NCBI RefSeq assembly: GCF_965279055.1
Contig: NZ_OZ257125.1
Span: 4,774,001-4,838,000 of the forward strand
Source of the DNA: Hydrocarboniphaga sp965279055
GTDB lineage: Bacteria; Pseudomonadota; Gammaproteobacteria; Nevskiales; Nevskiaceae
Direction: 5' to 3'
Length of the DNA: 64,000 nucleotides
The number at the start of each line of letters is the position of its first letter. Within the stretch, counting starts at the first letter, position 1. The notes beneath the pieces are model-generated. The model saw only the letters and a program-made list of their open reading frames with translations. It had not been told where the DNA came from and searched no databases. Positions 40,166-48,843 of the stretch are shown here, one piece after another. A program made the position numbers and the translations under genes.

Positions 40166-41331
40166 AACTCGCGCAGCTGGCGCAAGCGCCGGCACTGGAC
40201 GCGTCGCAGATTCCGCTGGCCTTGTACGTGCACTTTCCGTGGTGCGTGCGCAAATGCCCGTACTGCGATTTCAACTCGCATGCAGTGCGTGGAGAGATCC
40301 CGGAAGACGCGTATGTCGACGCCTTGCTGCGCGATCTCGATTTCGAACTGCCGCAGCCGCGCGACATCGGCAGCATCTTCATCGGCGGCGGCACGCCCAG
40401 CCTGTTATCCGGCCGCGCGCTGGCGCGCTTTCTCGACAGCGCCGCAAAAAAACTGCGGTTCGCGAGCGATATCGAAATCACCCTGGAAGCCAATCCCGGC
40501 GCCGTCGACGAAGCGCATTTTCGCGACTACCGCGCCGCCGGCGTCAATCGGCTGTCGATCGGCGTGCAATCGATGGATGCGGCGCAACTCCGGCGGCTCG
40601 GCCGCATCCACGATCCGGCCGCAGTGCATTCGGCTGTCGCGGTCGCGCGCCGTGCCGGCTTCGACAATCTGAATCTGGACCTGATGTTCGCGCTGCCGCA
40701 GCAGACCCCAGCCGAGGCCGATGCGGACTTGGCGGCGGCGCTGGCGCTGGAGCCCGAGCATCTGTCGTATTACCAGCTGACCCTGGAGCCGAACACCGAA
40801 TTCGCCGCGCGTCCGCCGCCGCTACCGGCCGACGACGATGCCTGGACCATGCAGCAACAGGGCGTCGCGCGGCTCGCCGCCGCCGGGTTCACGCGCTACG
40901 AAGTCAGCGCCTATGCGCGCGCCGGCCGCCGCGCGCGGCACAACCTGAACTACTGGCGTTTCGGCGACTATCTCGGCATCGGTGCCGGCGCGCACGCCAA
41001 GCTCAGCGACGAGCGTGGCGCGCGCCGCCGCGCGCGCCACAAGCATCCGAAGACTTACATCGAGACCGCCGGCACCGCCCGGATGCTGCAGGAAGACCGC
41101 CTGGTCGGCCACGACGAGCTGGTGTTCGAGTTCTGCATGAACGCGCTGCGGCTCGACCAGGGCTTCGAGTGGCGCGACTTCGAGACCCGCACCGGCTTGA
41201 ACCGGGCGGTGATCGAACAGGCGCTGGCCGCCGCGCAGCGCAAGGGCCTGGTCGAACTGGGAGAGGCCGGCGTGGTGCCGACCACGCTGGGGCTGCAGCA
41301 TCTGAATACACTGCTGACAGGGCTGTTGTAG
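40162..41331 (+). CDS. hemW: Haem chaperone HemW (radical SAM)
   Basis: A 389-aa radical SAM family protein related to coproporphyrinogen dehydrogenase HemN but acting as a haem-insertion chaperone. The 4Fe-4S cluster motif CX3CX2C is at Cys28, Cys32 and Cys35 (PWCVRKCPYCDFNSH); FIGGGTPSLL and ANPG are the SAM-binding elements. HemW proteins have no further cysteine before the motif, as here. GTG start at 40162 overlaps rdgB. The TAG stop (41329-41331) is part of an R1 repeat, so the present C-terminus was set by that element or by chance agreement with it. Confidence 0.95.
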   Translation: MKLAQLAQAPALDASQIPLALYVHFPWCVRKCPYCDFNSHAVRGEIPEDAYVDALLRDLDFELPQPRDIGSIFIGGGTPSLLSGRALARFLDSAAKKLRFASDIEITLEANPGAVDEAHFRDYRAAGVNRLSIGVQSMDAAQLRRLGRIHDPAAVHSAVAVARRAGFDNLNLDLMFALPQQTPAEADADLAAALALEPEHLSYYQLTLEPNTEFAARPPPLPADDDAWTMQQQGVARLAAAGFTRYEVSAYARAGRRARHNLNYWRFGDYLGIGAGAHAKLSDERGARRRARHKHPKTYIETAGTARMLQEDRLVGHDELVFEFCMNALRLDQGFEWRDFETRTGLNRAVIEQALAAAQRKGLVELGEAGVVPTTLGLQHLNTLLTGLL

Positions 41332-41393
41332 CCCGGGTGCAACCCGGGGCTGCGCGGCCGATTGGAATCCAAGCCGGGTTTCACCCGGGCTAC
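41328..41393. repeat. R1 palindromic repeats, inverted pair
   Basis: GTAGCCCGGGTGCAACCCGG (from 41328) contains the hemW stop codon, and the inverted arm CCGGGTTTCACCCGGGCTAC (41374-41393) ends 12 bp before the next gene, just before its AGGAG. The spacer is about 24 bp. Confidence 0.87.
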
Positions 41394-41404
41394 CAGGAGT
41401 CACC

Positions 41405-41590
41405 ATGCTCGAAGAAGCCGACATCACCTGTCCATACTGCTGGGAGACGATCCCGCTGGAGCTGGACCTGTCGGCCGGCTCGCAGACCTATACCGAGGAC
41501 TGCTCGGTGTGTTGCCGGCCGATCATCGTCAGCCTGCGGGTCGATGACGAAGGCGGCTTCGAGGTCGACGGTCGCACCGAGGACGAATAG
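41405..41590 (+). CDS. CPXCG-motif cysteine-rich protein
   Basis: A 61-aa protein with two cysteine pairs, CPYC (residues 9-12) and CSVCC (33-37), arranged like a zinc ribbon. The motif ITCPYCWETIPLELDLSAGS with QTYTEDCSVCCRPI is typical of a conserved small-protein family in proteobacteria. The ATG at 41405 follows AGGAG with good spacing. Function is unknown; such proteins are proposed metal binders. It lies between the R1 pair and the L31 gene. Confidence 0.88.
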   Translation: MLEEADITCPYCWETIPLELDLSAGSQTYTEDCSVCCRPIIVSLRVDDEGGFEVDGRTEDE

Positions 41591-41663
41591 CGGCGACCCG
41601 TTGCGCCGGGCCGGCGGCTTGAGTAGACTGCGCGCCCTTTTGTGTTTTCCGGCTGGTTTACAG

Positions 41664-41900
41664 ATGAAAGACGGTATCCACCCCGAGTATCGTGCGGTCG
41701 CCTTCAAAGACGTCGGCGCCGACCAGGTTTTCATCGTCCGCTCGACGGTGCAGACGCGCGACAAGACCACGATCGACGGCGTCGAGTACCCGCTCGTGAA
41801 CCTCGATATCTCCAGCGTCAGCCACCCGTTCTACACGGGCAAGCAGAAAGTGCTGGACGTCGGCGGCCGCGTCGACAAGTTCCGCAAGCGCTACGCCTAA
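41664..41900 (+). CDS. rpmE2: 50S ribosomal protein L31 type B
   Basis: A 78-aa ribosomal protein of the cysteine-free L31 paralogue: MKDGIHPEYRAVAFKD start and SHPFYTGKQKVLDVGGRVDKF. It lacks the CxxC zinc site of type A L31 and in many bacteria replaces it when zinc is scarce. No clear Zur operator is visible in the 73 bp upstream. The ATG at 41664 is chosen because the family begins there; the open frame further upstream overlaps hemW in another frame. A terminator follows. Confidence 0.95.
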   Translation: MKDGIHPEYRAVAFKDVGADQVFIVRSTVQTRDKTTIDGVEYPLVNLDISSVSHPFYTGKQKVLDVGGRVDKFRKRYA

Positions 41901-41917
41901 ACCGCATCGCTGCACCG

Positions 41918-41941
41918 ACGGCCGCCTCCGGGCGGCCGTTT
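41918..41941 (+). terminator. Terminator of rpmE2
   Basis: ACGGCCGCC (41918-41926) pairs with GGCGGCCGT (41931-41939) around a TCCG loop, followed by a short T-rich tail (TTGCGTT). A GC-rich stem with a weak U-run. Confidence 0.7.
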
Positions 41942-42030
41942 GCGTTGCCGGCAAAAAAAATCGCGGCGGTCGGGACTGGAAAAATCGACCCGGGTTGGCT
42001 GTGGCGTCAGTCCGGCGCTATCTGACTGCG

Positions 42031-42060
42031 TTGTAAGCAGGCGTCTGTAAGAGCGATAAT
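42031..42060 (+). promoter_or_regulatory. Putative gltA promoter
   Basis: TTGTAA (42031-42036), 18-bp spacer, GATAAT (42055-42060); the predicted start near 42067 gives a leader of about 130 nt before the ATG at 42196. The rest of the 295-bp gap shows nothing else clear. Confidence 0.5.
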
Positions 42061-42195
42061 TGCACTGCAACATCCACCCCGATTTTTGGTTCGATTCAAC
42101 GACGGCCCGTCAGGCCGATGCCCCTCCGGCTGACGAGTGGCGTCCACGGCGGCATCGCGGAGTCGGCCGAACCCACGCAGGTTTGGAGCGATAGG

Positions 42196-43491
42196 ATGAC
42201 CCAAGCGACATACAGCCTCGTCAACAACGAATCCGGCGAGAAGACCGAACTTCCGCTGGTCACCGGCACCATCGGCACGCCGGGCGCCGACGTTGGCAAG
42301 GTCTACGACAAGCTGGGCATCTTCACCTACGACCCGGGTTTCACCTCGACCTGCTCGACCAAGAGCGCGATCACCTACATCGACGGTGACGAGGGCATCC
42401 TGCTGTACCGCGGCTACCCGGTCGACCAGCTCGCCGAGCATTCCAGCTTCATCGAAGTCTGTTATCTGGTGCTGCACGGCGAGCTGCCGAAGAAGGCCGA
42501 GCTCGAAGCCTTCGAGAGCTCGATCCGCCGTCACACGATGATCAACGAAGGCGTCAAGCGCTTCTTCGACGGCTTCTATCACGACGCCCATCCGATGGCG
42601 ATGATGACCGGCGTCACCGGTGCGCTGTCGGCGTTCTACCACGACACCACCAACAACAAGGACGAGCGTCATCGCGAGATCTTTGCGCATCGCATGATCG
42701 CCAAGATTCCGACGATCGCGGCCGCGGCCTACAAGAAGTTCTACGGCCAGCCGTTCATGCATCCGCAGAACAACCTCGACTATTGCAGCAACCTGCTGCA
42801 GATGATGTTCGCGGTGCCGGCCGAGCCCTACGTCGTCGATCCGGTCGCCGCCAAGGCGCTGGACGTGCTGTTCATCCTGCACGCCGACCACGAGCAGAAC
42901 GCGTCGACCTCGACGGTGCGCATGGCCGGCTCTACCGGCTGCAACCCTTACGCCGCGATCAGCTCCGGCATCGCCGCGCTGTGGGGCCCGCTGCATGGCG
43001 GCGCCAACGAAGCCGTGCTCAACATGCTCGACGAAATCGGCGACGCCAAGCACGTGCCGGCGTTCATGCAGAAGGTCAAGGACAAGGTCGAAGGCGTGCG
43101 CCTGATGGGCTTCGGCCATCGCGTCTACAAGAACTTCGATCCGCGCGCCAAGATCATCCGCGAGCAGTGCCACAAGGTGCTCAAGCACCTGGGCAAGGAA
43201 AACGATCCGAAGATGGAGCTGGCGCTCAAGCTCGAGGAAATCGCGCTCAACGACGACTACTTCAAGTCGCGCAAGCTGTACCCGAACGTCGACTTCTACT
43301 CCGGCATCATCTACGAAGCGCTGGGCATTCCGGTCAACATGTTCACGCCGATGTTCGCGGTCGCCCGCACCGTCGGCTGGTGCGCGCACTGGAGCGAAAT
43401 GACCGCCGACAAGACCACGCGCATCGCCCGTCCGCGCCAGGTCTACACCGGTGCGGCGACGCGTGACTACGTGGCTTGCGACAAGCGCTGA
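42196..43491 (+). CDS. gltA: Citrate synthase
   Basis: First enzyme of the TCA cycle, condensing oxaloacetate and acetyl-CoA. 431 aa, the hexameric type I form of Gram-negative bacteria. The active site is readable: LWGPLHGGANEAVL with the catalytic His, MGFGHRVYKNFDPRA with the second His, and the catalytic Asp in NVDFYSG. The ATG at 42196 has GGAG 7 nt upstream; the in-frame extension to 42118 lacks family similarity. It is monocistronic with a strong terminator. Confidence 0.97.
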   Translation: MTQATYSLVNNESGEKTELPLVTGTIGTPGADVGKVYDKLGIFTYDPGFTSTCSTKSAITYIDGDEGILLYRGYPVDQLAEHSSFIEVCYLVLHGELPKKAELEAFESSIRRHTMINEGVKRFFDGFYHDAHPMAMMTGVTGALSAFYHDTTNNKDERHREIFAHRMIAKIPTIAAAAYKKFYGQPFMHPQNNLDYCSNLLQMMFAVPAEPYVVDPVAAKALDVLFILHADHEQNASTSTVRMAGSTGCNPYAAISSGIAALWGPLHGGANEAVLNMLDEIGDAKHVPAFMQKVKDKVEGVRLMGFGHRVYKNFDPRAKIIREQCHKVLKHLGKENDPKMELALKLEEIALNDDYFKSRKLYPNVDFYSGIIYEALGIPVNMFTPMFAVARTVGWCAHWSEMTADKTTRIARPRQVYTGAATRDYVACDKR

Positions 43492-43509
43492 GTTGTAGCG
43501 GCTTGTATG

Positions 43510-43538
43510 AAAAAGCCCGGCGAAAGCCGGGCTTTTTT
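43510..43538 (+). terminator. Rho-independent terminator of gltA
   Basis: AAAAGCCCGGC, loop GAAA, GCCGGGCTTTTTT: a textbook stem with tetraloop and six T, 19 bp after the gltA stop. Confidence 0.93.
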
Positions 43539-43580
43539 GTGGCTGCGCTTGTTGCTTGCTGTTGCGGCTATCAAGAAACT

Positions 43581-43697
43581 CCGTTCGTCCCGAGTAGCGG
43601 GCTTTGCCCGCGTATCGAGGGATCCGACCGATCTTGATGCGCCCTTTCGATCCGGTCCCTCGATACGCCGCTGCGCGGCTACTCGGGACGAACGGAG
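43581..43697. repeat. R2 palindromic repeats, inverted pair
   Basis: The left copy 43581-43626 (CCGTTCGTCCCGAGTAGCGG...TATCGAGGGATCCG) and the right copy 43652-43697 (GGTCCCTCGATACGC...CTACTCGGGACGAACGG) face each other over 25 bp, between gltA and the convergent unknown gene. Confidence 0.88.
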
Positions 43698-43717
43698 CAT
43701 CCGCAGGATGCAAAGCC

Positions 43718-44350
43718 TCAGTCGTAAGCCTCGCCCTCACTCGCCAGCTCGATCGGCTCCTCCGCCAGCCGCTCGGCCTGCTCCAGCGTCAGTCGCTTCA
43801 TCGGCAGGCCGTCGTGCGGCGACAGCGGCGCGCGGCGCAGGTCTTCGACCGGGAACATCGCCATCTCGATGCCGATGTCGCCGGCCATGAACTCGCAGGT
43901 CGGGACGTCTTCGATGCGGCCGTCGGGATAGCGATAGCGGCGGTCGTTGGTCTCGTAGGGAATGTTGCGATCCTGCAGGAACATGTCGAGCATCTCCGGC
44001 TTGTCGGCGAAGCCGTGCAGCCGCACGCGGTGCGCGTCGGTGACCGCGCCGCTGACCGCGGCACCGACCATGCGCGGATTGAAATCGCGCAGCAGTTTCA
44101 TCGCGCGCACCGCGGTGCGGCGCAGCGCCTGCAGGTGCCCGGCGTACTCGGCGCCGCCGAACAGCCGCTGGTATTCGATCACCGCTTCGTGGATCAACGC
44201 GTTGTCGGGCATCTGCGAACGCGCGCTGAGGCCGAGGCGCTCGGCGGCCTTGTGCTTGGCCTGCTTGTAGTCGGTCAGCCGCTCCTCGCAAATGAGGCGG
44301 GCGGCCTCGGCCACGATCTCGCGTTGGAAGCCTATCGCGCGCTTGCCCAT
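43718..44350 (-). CDS. Conserved hypothetical protein, possible degenerate nucleotidyltransferase fold
   Basis: A 210-aa cytosolic protein. The N-terminal 90 residues are helical and basic. The C-terminal half (VRAMKLLRDFNPRMVGAAVS, then AVTDAHRVRLHGFAD, then NIPYETNDRRYRYPDG) looks like a nucleotidyltransferase fold in which the GS and DxD catalytic residues are missing. The end reads LSPHDGLPMKRLTLEQAERL. I know similar conserved proteins from gammaproteobacteria but no function. The start may be ATG 44350 or GTG 44386. It lies between gltA repeats and mrcA, on the same strand as mrcA (117-bp gap). Confidence 0.7.
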   Translation of the reverse strand: MGKRAIGFQREIVAEAARLICEERLTDYKQAKHKAAERLGLSARSQMPDNALIHEAVIEYQRLFGGAEYAGHLQALRRTAVRAMKLLRDFNPRMVGAAVSGAVTDAHRVRLHGFADKPEMLDMFLQDRNIPYETNDRRYRYPDGRIEDVPTCEFMAGDIGIEMAMFPVEDLRRAPLSPHDGLPMKRLTLEQAERLAEEPIELASEGEAYD

Positions 44351-44467
44351 GGTCGTATCCGGGTCGGTTCCGATTTGCAGGGCCACGCATTCGCGGCCCC
44401 GGGTATGGATATCACGGATTACGCGGCGGCGGAATGGGGACGTGGATAAGGTGACGATTTCCTGGGC

Positions 44468-46903
44468 TTAGAACAGATCGTCCTCGCCCACCGCCTTCTC
44501 GCGCGGCGCCTGCTGCGCCTCGGTCTGCGCCTGCTGCAGGCGCTCGGCCGGGATGTTTTCCGGCACAGCGCCCGGGGTGTCGTTGGCGACCAGATGGCCA
44601 CTGCGCGGGTCGACCGCGACCGCCACCAGCGAGTCCGGCTTGGGGATCACCGTTTCCGGCAGGCCCTTGAGCGCGGCGCGCATGAAGTCCATCCACATCG
44701 GCAGCGAGGCCTTGCCGCCGACTTCGCCGCGGCCCAGCGGCTGCGGCTGGTCGAAGCCAACCCAGCTGATCGCGACCAGCTGGCTGGTGAAGCCGTTGAA
44801 CCAGGCATCGGTCTCGTCGTTGGTGGTGCCGGTCTTGCCGCGGATGTCGCCGCGGCCCAGCGCCTTGGCCTGCGCCGCGGTGCCGCGGGTGACGACCTCG
44901 CGCAGGATGTCGTCGACCATCCACACGTAGCTGGCATCGACCACGCGCGGCGCCAGGCCTTCGCCGGACGGCTGCGCCACCGGCGCATTGGCCGAGGCGG
45001 CGCCGGACGCGGCGGGCGCCATGCTGCCGCCGGCGATTCGGCCGCTGGTATTGACGATCATCTGCGCGCATTCCGGGCAGGCGACCTTGGGTTTGGCCTT
45101 GAACACGGTCTGGCCGCGCGAGTCGTCGATCTGGTCAATGAAGTAGGGCTCGACCAGGAAGCCGCCGTTGGCCAGCGCGCTGTAGGCGCGCGCCATTTCC
45201 ATCGGCGTGAACGTGCCGCTGCCGAGCGCCATCGACAGGTCGCGCGGCATGCGGTCCTTGGGCAGGCCGAAGCGGCTGATGAAGTCGCGCGCGTAGTCGA
45301 CGCCGACGGCCTGCAGCAGCCGCACCGACACTAGGTTGCGCGACTGCACCAGCGCCTCGCGCAGGCGCATCGGGCCCTTGAAGTCGCCGCCGTAGTTTTC
45401 CGGCCGCCACGCGGATTCCAGGTTGGCGTCGTCGAACACCACCGGTGCGTCGAGCACCACCGAGGCCGGCGTGAAACCGAACTGGAACGCCGATGTGTAC
45501 AGGAAAGGCTTGAAGCCCGAGCCGACCTGGCGGTGCGCCTGCAGCACGCGGTTGTACTTGTTGAGCAGGAAGTCGTAGCCGCCGACCAGCGACACCAGCG
45601 AGCCATCACGCGGGTCCAGCGCCACCAGCGCGCCCTGCGCCTCCGGCAGCTCGGCGAGCTTCCAGCGCTCGCCGTCGCGGCGCACGCGCAGCACGTCGCC
45701 GCGCTGCACCGGTTTTTTCGCCGACAGCCGGGCCCAGGCGTAGTCCTCGGGCGCCAGCTCGACCAGGCCGCTACGTGCCAGCAGCTGCAGCGGCTTGCCG
45801 GGCTCGAACGCGACCACCGCCGCCGGCACCAGGCCGGCGGCGCTCGGCAGCGCGTCGAGGAACGCGCCCAGGCCCTGGGTGCTCGGCTTGGCCAGCGTGG
45901 TTTCGGCGAGCAGGCGTTCCGGCAGACGGGTCTCGGCCCCGCGCCAGCCGTGGCGCTCGTCGTAGGCGATCAGCGCACTGCGCAGCGCGCGATTCGCCGC
46001 GGCCTGGCGCGTGGAATCGATCGTCGTCGTCACGCGGTAGCCGCCGGTGTAGGCGGCTTCGCCAAAGCGGCCGACCATGTCGGCGCGCACCATTTCGGCG
46101 ACGTAGTGCGCGTCGACCTCGACCAGCGGCAGCGAGAACTTCAGCGTCACCGGCTCGGCGATGCCGGCCTGGTAGTCCAGCTCGGAGATCTTGTTCAGAT
46201 CACGCAGCCGGCGCAGCACGTAGTTGCGACGCTCCTTGGCGCGCTCCGGCGCGCTAACCGGGTTATCGCGGCTCGGCGCTTTCGGCAGGCCGGCGAGCAT
46301 CGCGGCCTGTGCCCAGCTCAGCTCGTCGGGCTCGACACCGAAATACACCAGCGAGGCGGCGCCGACACCGTAGGCGCGCTGGCCGAGGAAGATCTTGTTG
46401 AGATAGGTCTCGAGGATCTCCTGCTTGCTCAGCTCGTGCTCGAGCTTGGTCGCCAGCAAGATTTCCTTGAACTTGCGCACATAGCTGCGCTCCGGCGAGA
46501 GGAACACGTTGCGCGCCAGCTGCATGGTGATGGTGCTGCCGCCCTGGCTTTTCTGGCCGGTGGTGGCCAGCACGAAGCCGGCGCGCAGCAGCCCTTTCCA
46601 GTCGAAGCCGGGATGTTCGAAGAAGCGGTCGTCCTCGGCGGCGAGGAAGGCGTCGATGACACGCTGCGGGATTTTGTCGAAGCGCATCGGCGCGCGACGT
46701 TCGGCGCCGAATTCGCCGATCAGTTTCGCGTCGCGCGTGTAGACCCGCAGCGGCACCTGCAGCTGGATGTCGCGGATCGCCGCCACTGACGGTAATTGCC
46801 GGCCGTAATGCCACTTGGCAGCGAAGAACACGCCGGCCAGCAGCAAAGCACCCACAAGCACCACGCCCCCCAGTATCAACAGCATGCGGCTCGGCAATCT
46901 CAA
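44468..46903 (-). CDS. mrcA: Penicillin-binding protein 1A
   Basis: Bifunctional inner-membrane peptidoglycan synthase, 811 aa with the TTG start at 46903. The chain consists of one N-terminal membrane helix (about residues 8-28), a glycosyltransferase 51 domain with catalytic EDDRFFEHPGFD, GGSTITMQLARN and KFKEILLATKLE, an OB-like insert, and a transpeptidase domain with SGFK (catalytic Ser), SRN and KTGTTN. An AGGAG lies just upstream of TTG 46903, and the residues after it look like a normal short cytoplasmic tail; the frame is open to 47047 but that part is not family-like. It is divergent from the pil operon, the common gammaproteobacterial arrangement. Confidence 0.95.
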   Translation of the reverse strand: MRLPSRMLLILGGVVLVGALLLAGVFFAAKWHYGRQLPSVAAIRDIQLQVPLRVYTRDAKLIGEFGAERRAPMRFDKIPQRVIDAFLAAEDDRFFEHPGFDWKGLLRAGFVLATTGQKSQGGSTITMQLARNVFLSPERSYVRKFKEILLATKLEHELSKQEILETYLNKIFLGQRAYGVGAASLVYFGVEPDELSWAQAAMLAGLPKAPSRDNPVSAPERAKERRNYVLRRLRDLNKISELDYQAGIAEPVTLKFSLPLVEVDAHYVAEMVRADMVGRFGEAAYTGGYRVTTTIDSTRQAAANRALRSALIAYDERHGWRGAETRLPERLLAETTLAKPSTQGLGAFLDALPSAAGLVPAAVVAFEPGKPLQLLARSGLVELAPEDYAWARLSAKKPVQRGDVLRVRRDGERWKLAELPEAQGALVALDPRDGSLVSLVGGYDFLLNKYNRVLQAHRQVGSGFKPFLYTSAFQFGFTPASVVLDAPVVFDDANLESAWRPENYGGDFKGPMRLREALVQSRNLVSVRLLQAVGVDYARDFISRFGLPKDRMPRDLSMALGSGTFTPMEMARAYSALANGGFLVEPYFIDQIDDSRGQTVFKAKPKVACPECAQMIVNTSGRIAGGSMAPAASGAASANAPVAQPSGEGLAPRVVDASYVWMVDDILREVVTRGTAAQAKALGRGDIRGKTGTTNDETDAWFNGFTSQLVAISWVGFDQPQPLGRGEVGGKASLPMWMDFMRAALKGLPETVIPKPDSLVAVAVDPRSGHLVANDTPGAVPENIPAERLQQAQTEAQQAPREKAVGEDDLF

Positions 46904-47054
46904 AGAAAGCTTCTCCTGTTCACGACGTTCCCAGCGACTGCCGACCGCAAGCAAAAGATCCCGGACCCAAGATCCAGACCGCTCTCGAAGACCTATTGAA
47001 AATGTGCAGCGCCGCACACCGCCACGCGTTTCGACAAGACAACGCAAGCTATTG

Positions 47055-47082
47055 TTGCTTCATCGATTTCCTCGGCTATATT
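47055..47082 (+). promoter_or_regulatory. Putative pilM promoter
   Basis: TTGCTT (47055-47060), 16-bp spacer, TATATT (47077-47082), 75 bp before pilM in the gap divergent from mrcA (46904-47156). No terminator or other gene is seen in that gap. Confidence 0.5.
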
Positions 47083-47156
47083 AAGGCCGGGAGCCGGCTG
47101 CGTCACACCCGGCGGGAGTTGCCGGCTTATCGGCAGGCACAGGGTTAGGACGCAAC

Positions 47157-48248
47157 ATGTCGATCATGCAATCGCTGTTCGGCTCAGGGAACCGGGACCT
47201 GATCGGCCTCGACATCAGCTCCAGCGCCGTCAAGCTGCTGGAGCTGTCGCGTCGCGGCGATCGCTTTCACGTCGAAACCTACGCCATCGAGCCGCTACCG
47301 CCCAACGCGGTGGTCGACAAGCAGATCGTCGACGAGAAAGTCGTCGGCGAATGTATTGCCCGCGCGGTGAACCGCTCCGGAACACGCACCCTGCAGGTGG
47401 CGCTGGCGGTGTCCGGCGCCTCGGTGATCACCAAGGTCATCCAAATGCCGGCCTCGCTCAGCGAGCATGACCTGGAAGAGCAGATCAAGGTCGAGGCCGA
47501 CCAGTACATCCCTTATTCGATCGACGAAGTGCATCTGGATTTCCAGGTGCTGGGCGCGAGCAATGTCGGCAGCGCCGGTATCGGCAGCGTCGACGTGCTG
47601 CTCGCCGCCTGCCGCAAGGAGCAGGTCGAGCAGCGCTGCGGCGCGGCCGAAATCGCCGGCCTGACGCCGCGCATCGTCGATATCGAGAACAATGCGCTGC
47701 AGAACGCCAGCCTGTTCCTGCAGCACCAGATGCCCGACGGCGGCCGCGGCAAGACCATCGCCCTGGTCGACATGGGGGCCACCACCACCAGCGTGCTGGT
47801 GCTGCACGACCTGCAGTCGGTGTACACGCGCGAGCAGAGCTTCGGCGGCCGCCAGCTCAGCGACGACATCATGCGCTACTACGGTCTGAGCCCTGAGGAA
47901 GCGGCCAAGGCCAAGCGCTTCAACAGCCTGCCCGAGGACTATTCGTTCAACGTGCTGATGCCGTTCGTCGCTGACATGGGCCAGCAGATCGACCGCTCGC
48001 TTCAGTTCTTCTTCGCCTCGTCGTCACAGCACACTCAGATCGACCAGATCATTCTCGCCGGAGGCTGCGCCGAAATCGCCGGCGTCGACCAGGCGATACA
48101 GGAGCAGCTGCACATTCCGACCGTGGTCGCCAAGCCGTTCGCGCACATGAGCGTCAGCCCCAAAGCCAAACCGGCCCAGCTGGCCAAGGATGCGGCCTCA
48201 TTGCTGCTGGCCTGCGGCCTGGCGTATCGCGCCTTCGATCCGGCCTGA
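47157..48248 (+). CDS. pilM: Type IV pilus inner-membrane platform protein PilM
   Basis: Cytoplasmic actin-like ATP-binding protein, 363 aa, that binds the N-terminus of PilN and couples the alignment complex to the pilus motors. FtsA-like motifs are LIGLDISSSAVKLLELS at the N-terminus (phosphate 1) and IALVDMGATTTSVLVL (phosphate 2), with ILAGGCAEIAGVD (adenosine) near the C-terminus. It is the first gene of pilMNOPQ. Confidence 0.97.
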   Translation: MSIMQSLFGSGNRDLIGLDISSSAVKLLELSRRGDRFHVETYAIEPLPPNAVVDKQIVDEKVVGECIARAVNRSGTRTLQVALAVSGASVITKVIQMPASLSEHDLEEQIKVEADQYIPYSIDEVHLDFQVLGASNVGSAGIGSVDVLLAACRKEQVEQRCGAAEIAGLTPRIVDIENNALQNASLFLQHQMPDGGRGKTIALVDMGATTTSVLVLHDLQSVYTREQSFGGRQLSDDIMRYYGLSPEEAAKAKRFNSLPEDYSFNVLMPFVADMGQQIDRSLQFFFASSSQHTQIDQIILAGGCAEIAGVDQAIQEQLHIPTVVAKPFAHMSVSPKAKPAQLAKDAASLLLACGLAYRAFDPA

Positions 48249-48255
48249 GCCCGCC

Positions 48256-48843
48256 ATGATCATCCGCATCAACCTGCTGGACTGGCGCTCGGAACGGCGC
48301 GAGCTGCGCAAGCGCCAGTTCAACGTGATGCTCGCCGCCGCCGCGGTGACCTCGGCCGGCCTGGTCGCAATCAGCATCATGCTCGCCGGCAACGCGGTGG
48401 ATCACCAGAACGCGCGCAACGAATACCTGCGCCAGCAGATCGCCGAAGTCGATCTGAAGATCAAGGAGATCCAGGAGCTGGAGAAGGTCAAGCGCAACCT
48501 GCTGTCGCGGATGCGCGTGATCGAGGAGCTGCAGGCTTCGCGCAGCGCCACCGTGCATTTCTTCGACGAGCTGGTGAACACCCTGCCCGAAGGCGTGAAC
48601 CTGACCTCGGTGAAGCAGACCGGCACCGGCGTGGTCATCGAGGGCATCGCCGAATCCAATGCGCGCGTGTCGACCTACATGAAGAATCTGGACGCGTCGA
48701 AATGGTTCGCCGACCCCAAGCTGGTGGTGATCAAGACCAGTGAGAAGAACAGCCAGCGCCAGAGCGAATTCCAGCTGCAGGTGAAGAACCTGACCAAGCC
48801 CAGCGACACCGCCGCAGTCGGCAGCGACGAGGTGCTGGAATGA
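48256..48843 (+). CDS. pilN: Type IV pilus assembly protein PilN
   Basis: Bitopic inner-membrane protein, 195 aa. The short cytoplasmic INLLDWR motif (residues 5-11) is the PilM-binding site. A membrane helix (about 26-45), a coiled coil and a small ferredoxin-like periplasmic domain follow. It forms heterodimers with PilO. The start overlaps nothing but follows pilM by 7 bp, and its stop overlaps pilO (ATGA). Confidence 0.96.
   Translation: MIIRINLLDWRSERRELRKRQFNVMLAAAAVTSAGLVAISIMLAGNAVDHQNARNEYLRQQIAEVDLKIKEIQELEKVKRNLLSRMRVIEELQASRSATVHFFDELVNTLPEGVNLTSVKQTGTGVVIEGIAESNARVSTYMKNLDASKWFADPKLVVIKTSEKNSQRQSEFQLQVKNLTKPSDTAAVGSDEVLE

Noticed and set aside
40239..41663. Long in-frame extension before L31 type B
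   Set aside because: It overlaps hemW in another frame and shows no domain. L31 has a normal start at 41664.
46904..47047. Longer mrcA N-terminus from 47047
   Set aside because: The added 48 residues are Arg/Ser-rich and not family-like; the TTG at 46903 has AGGAG upstream.
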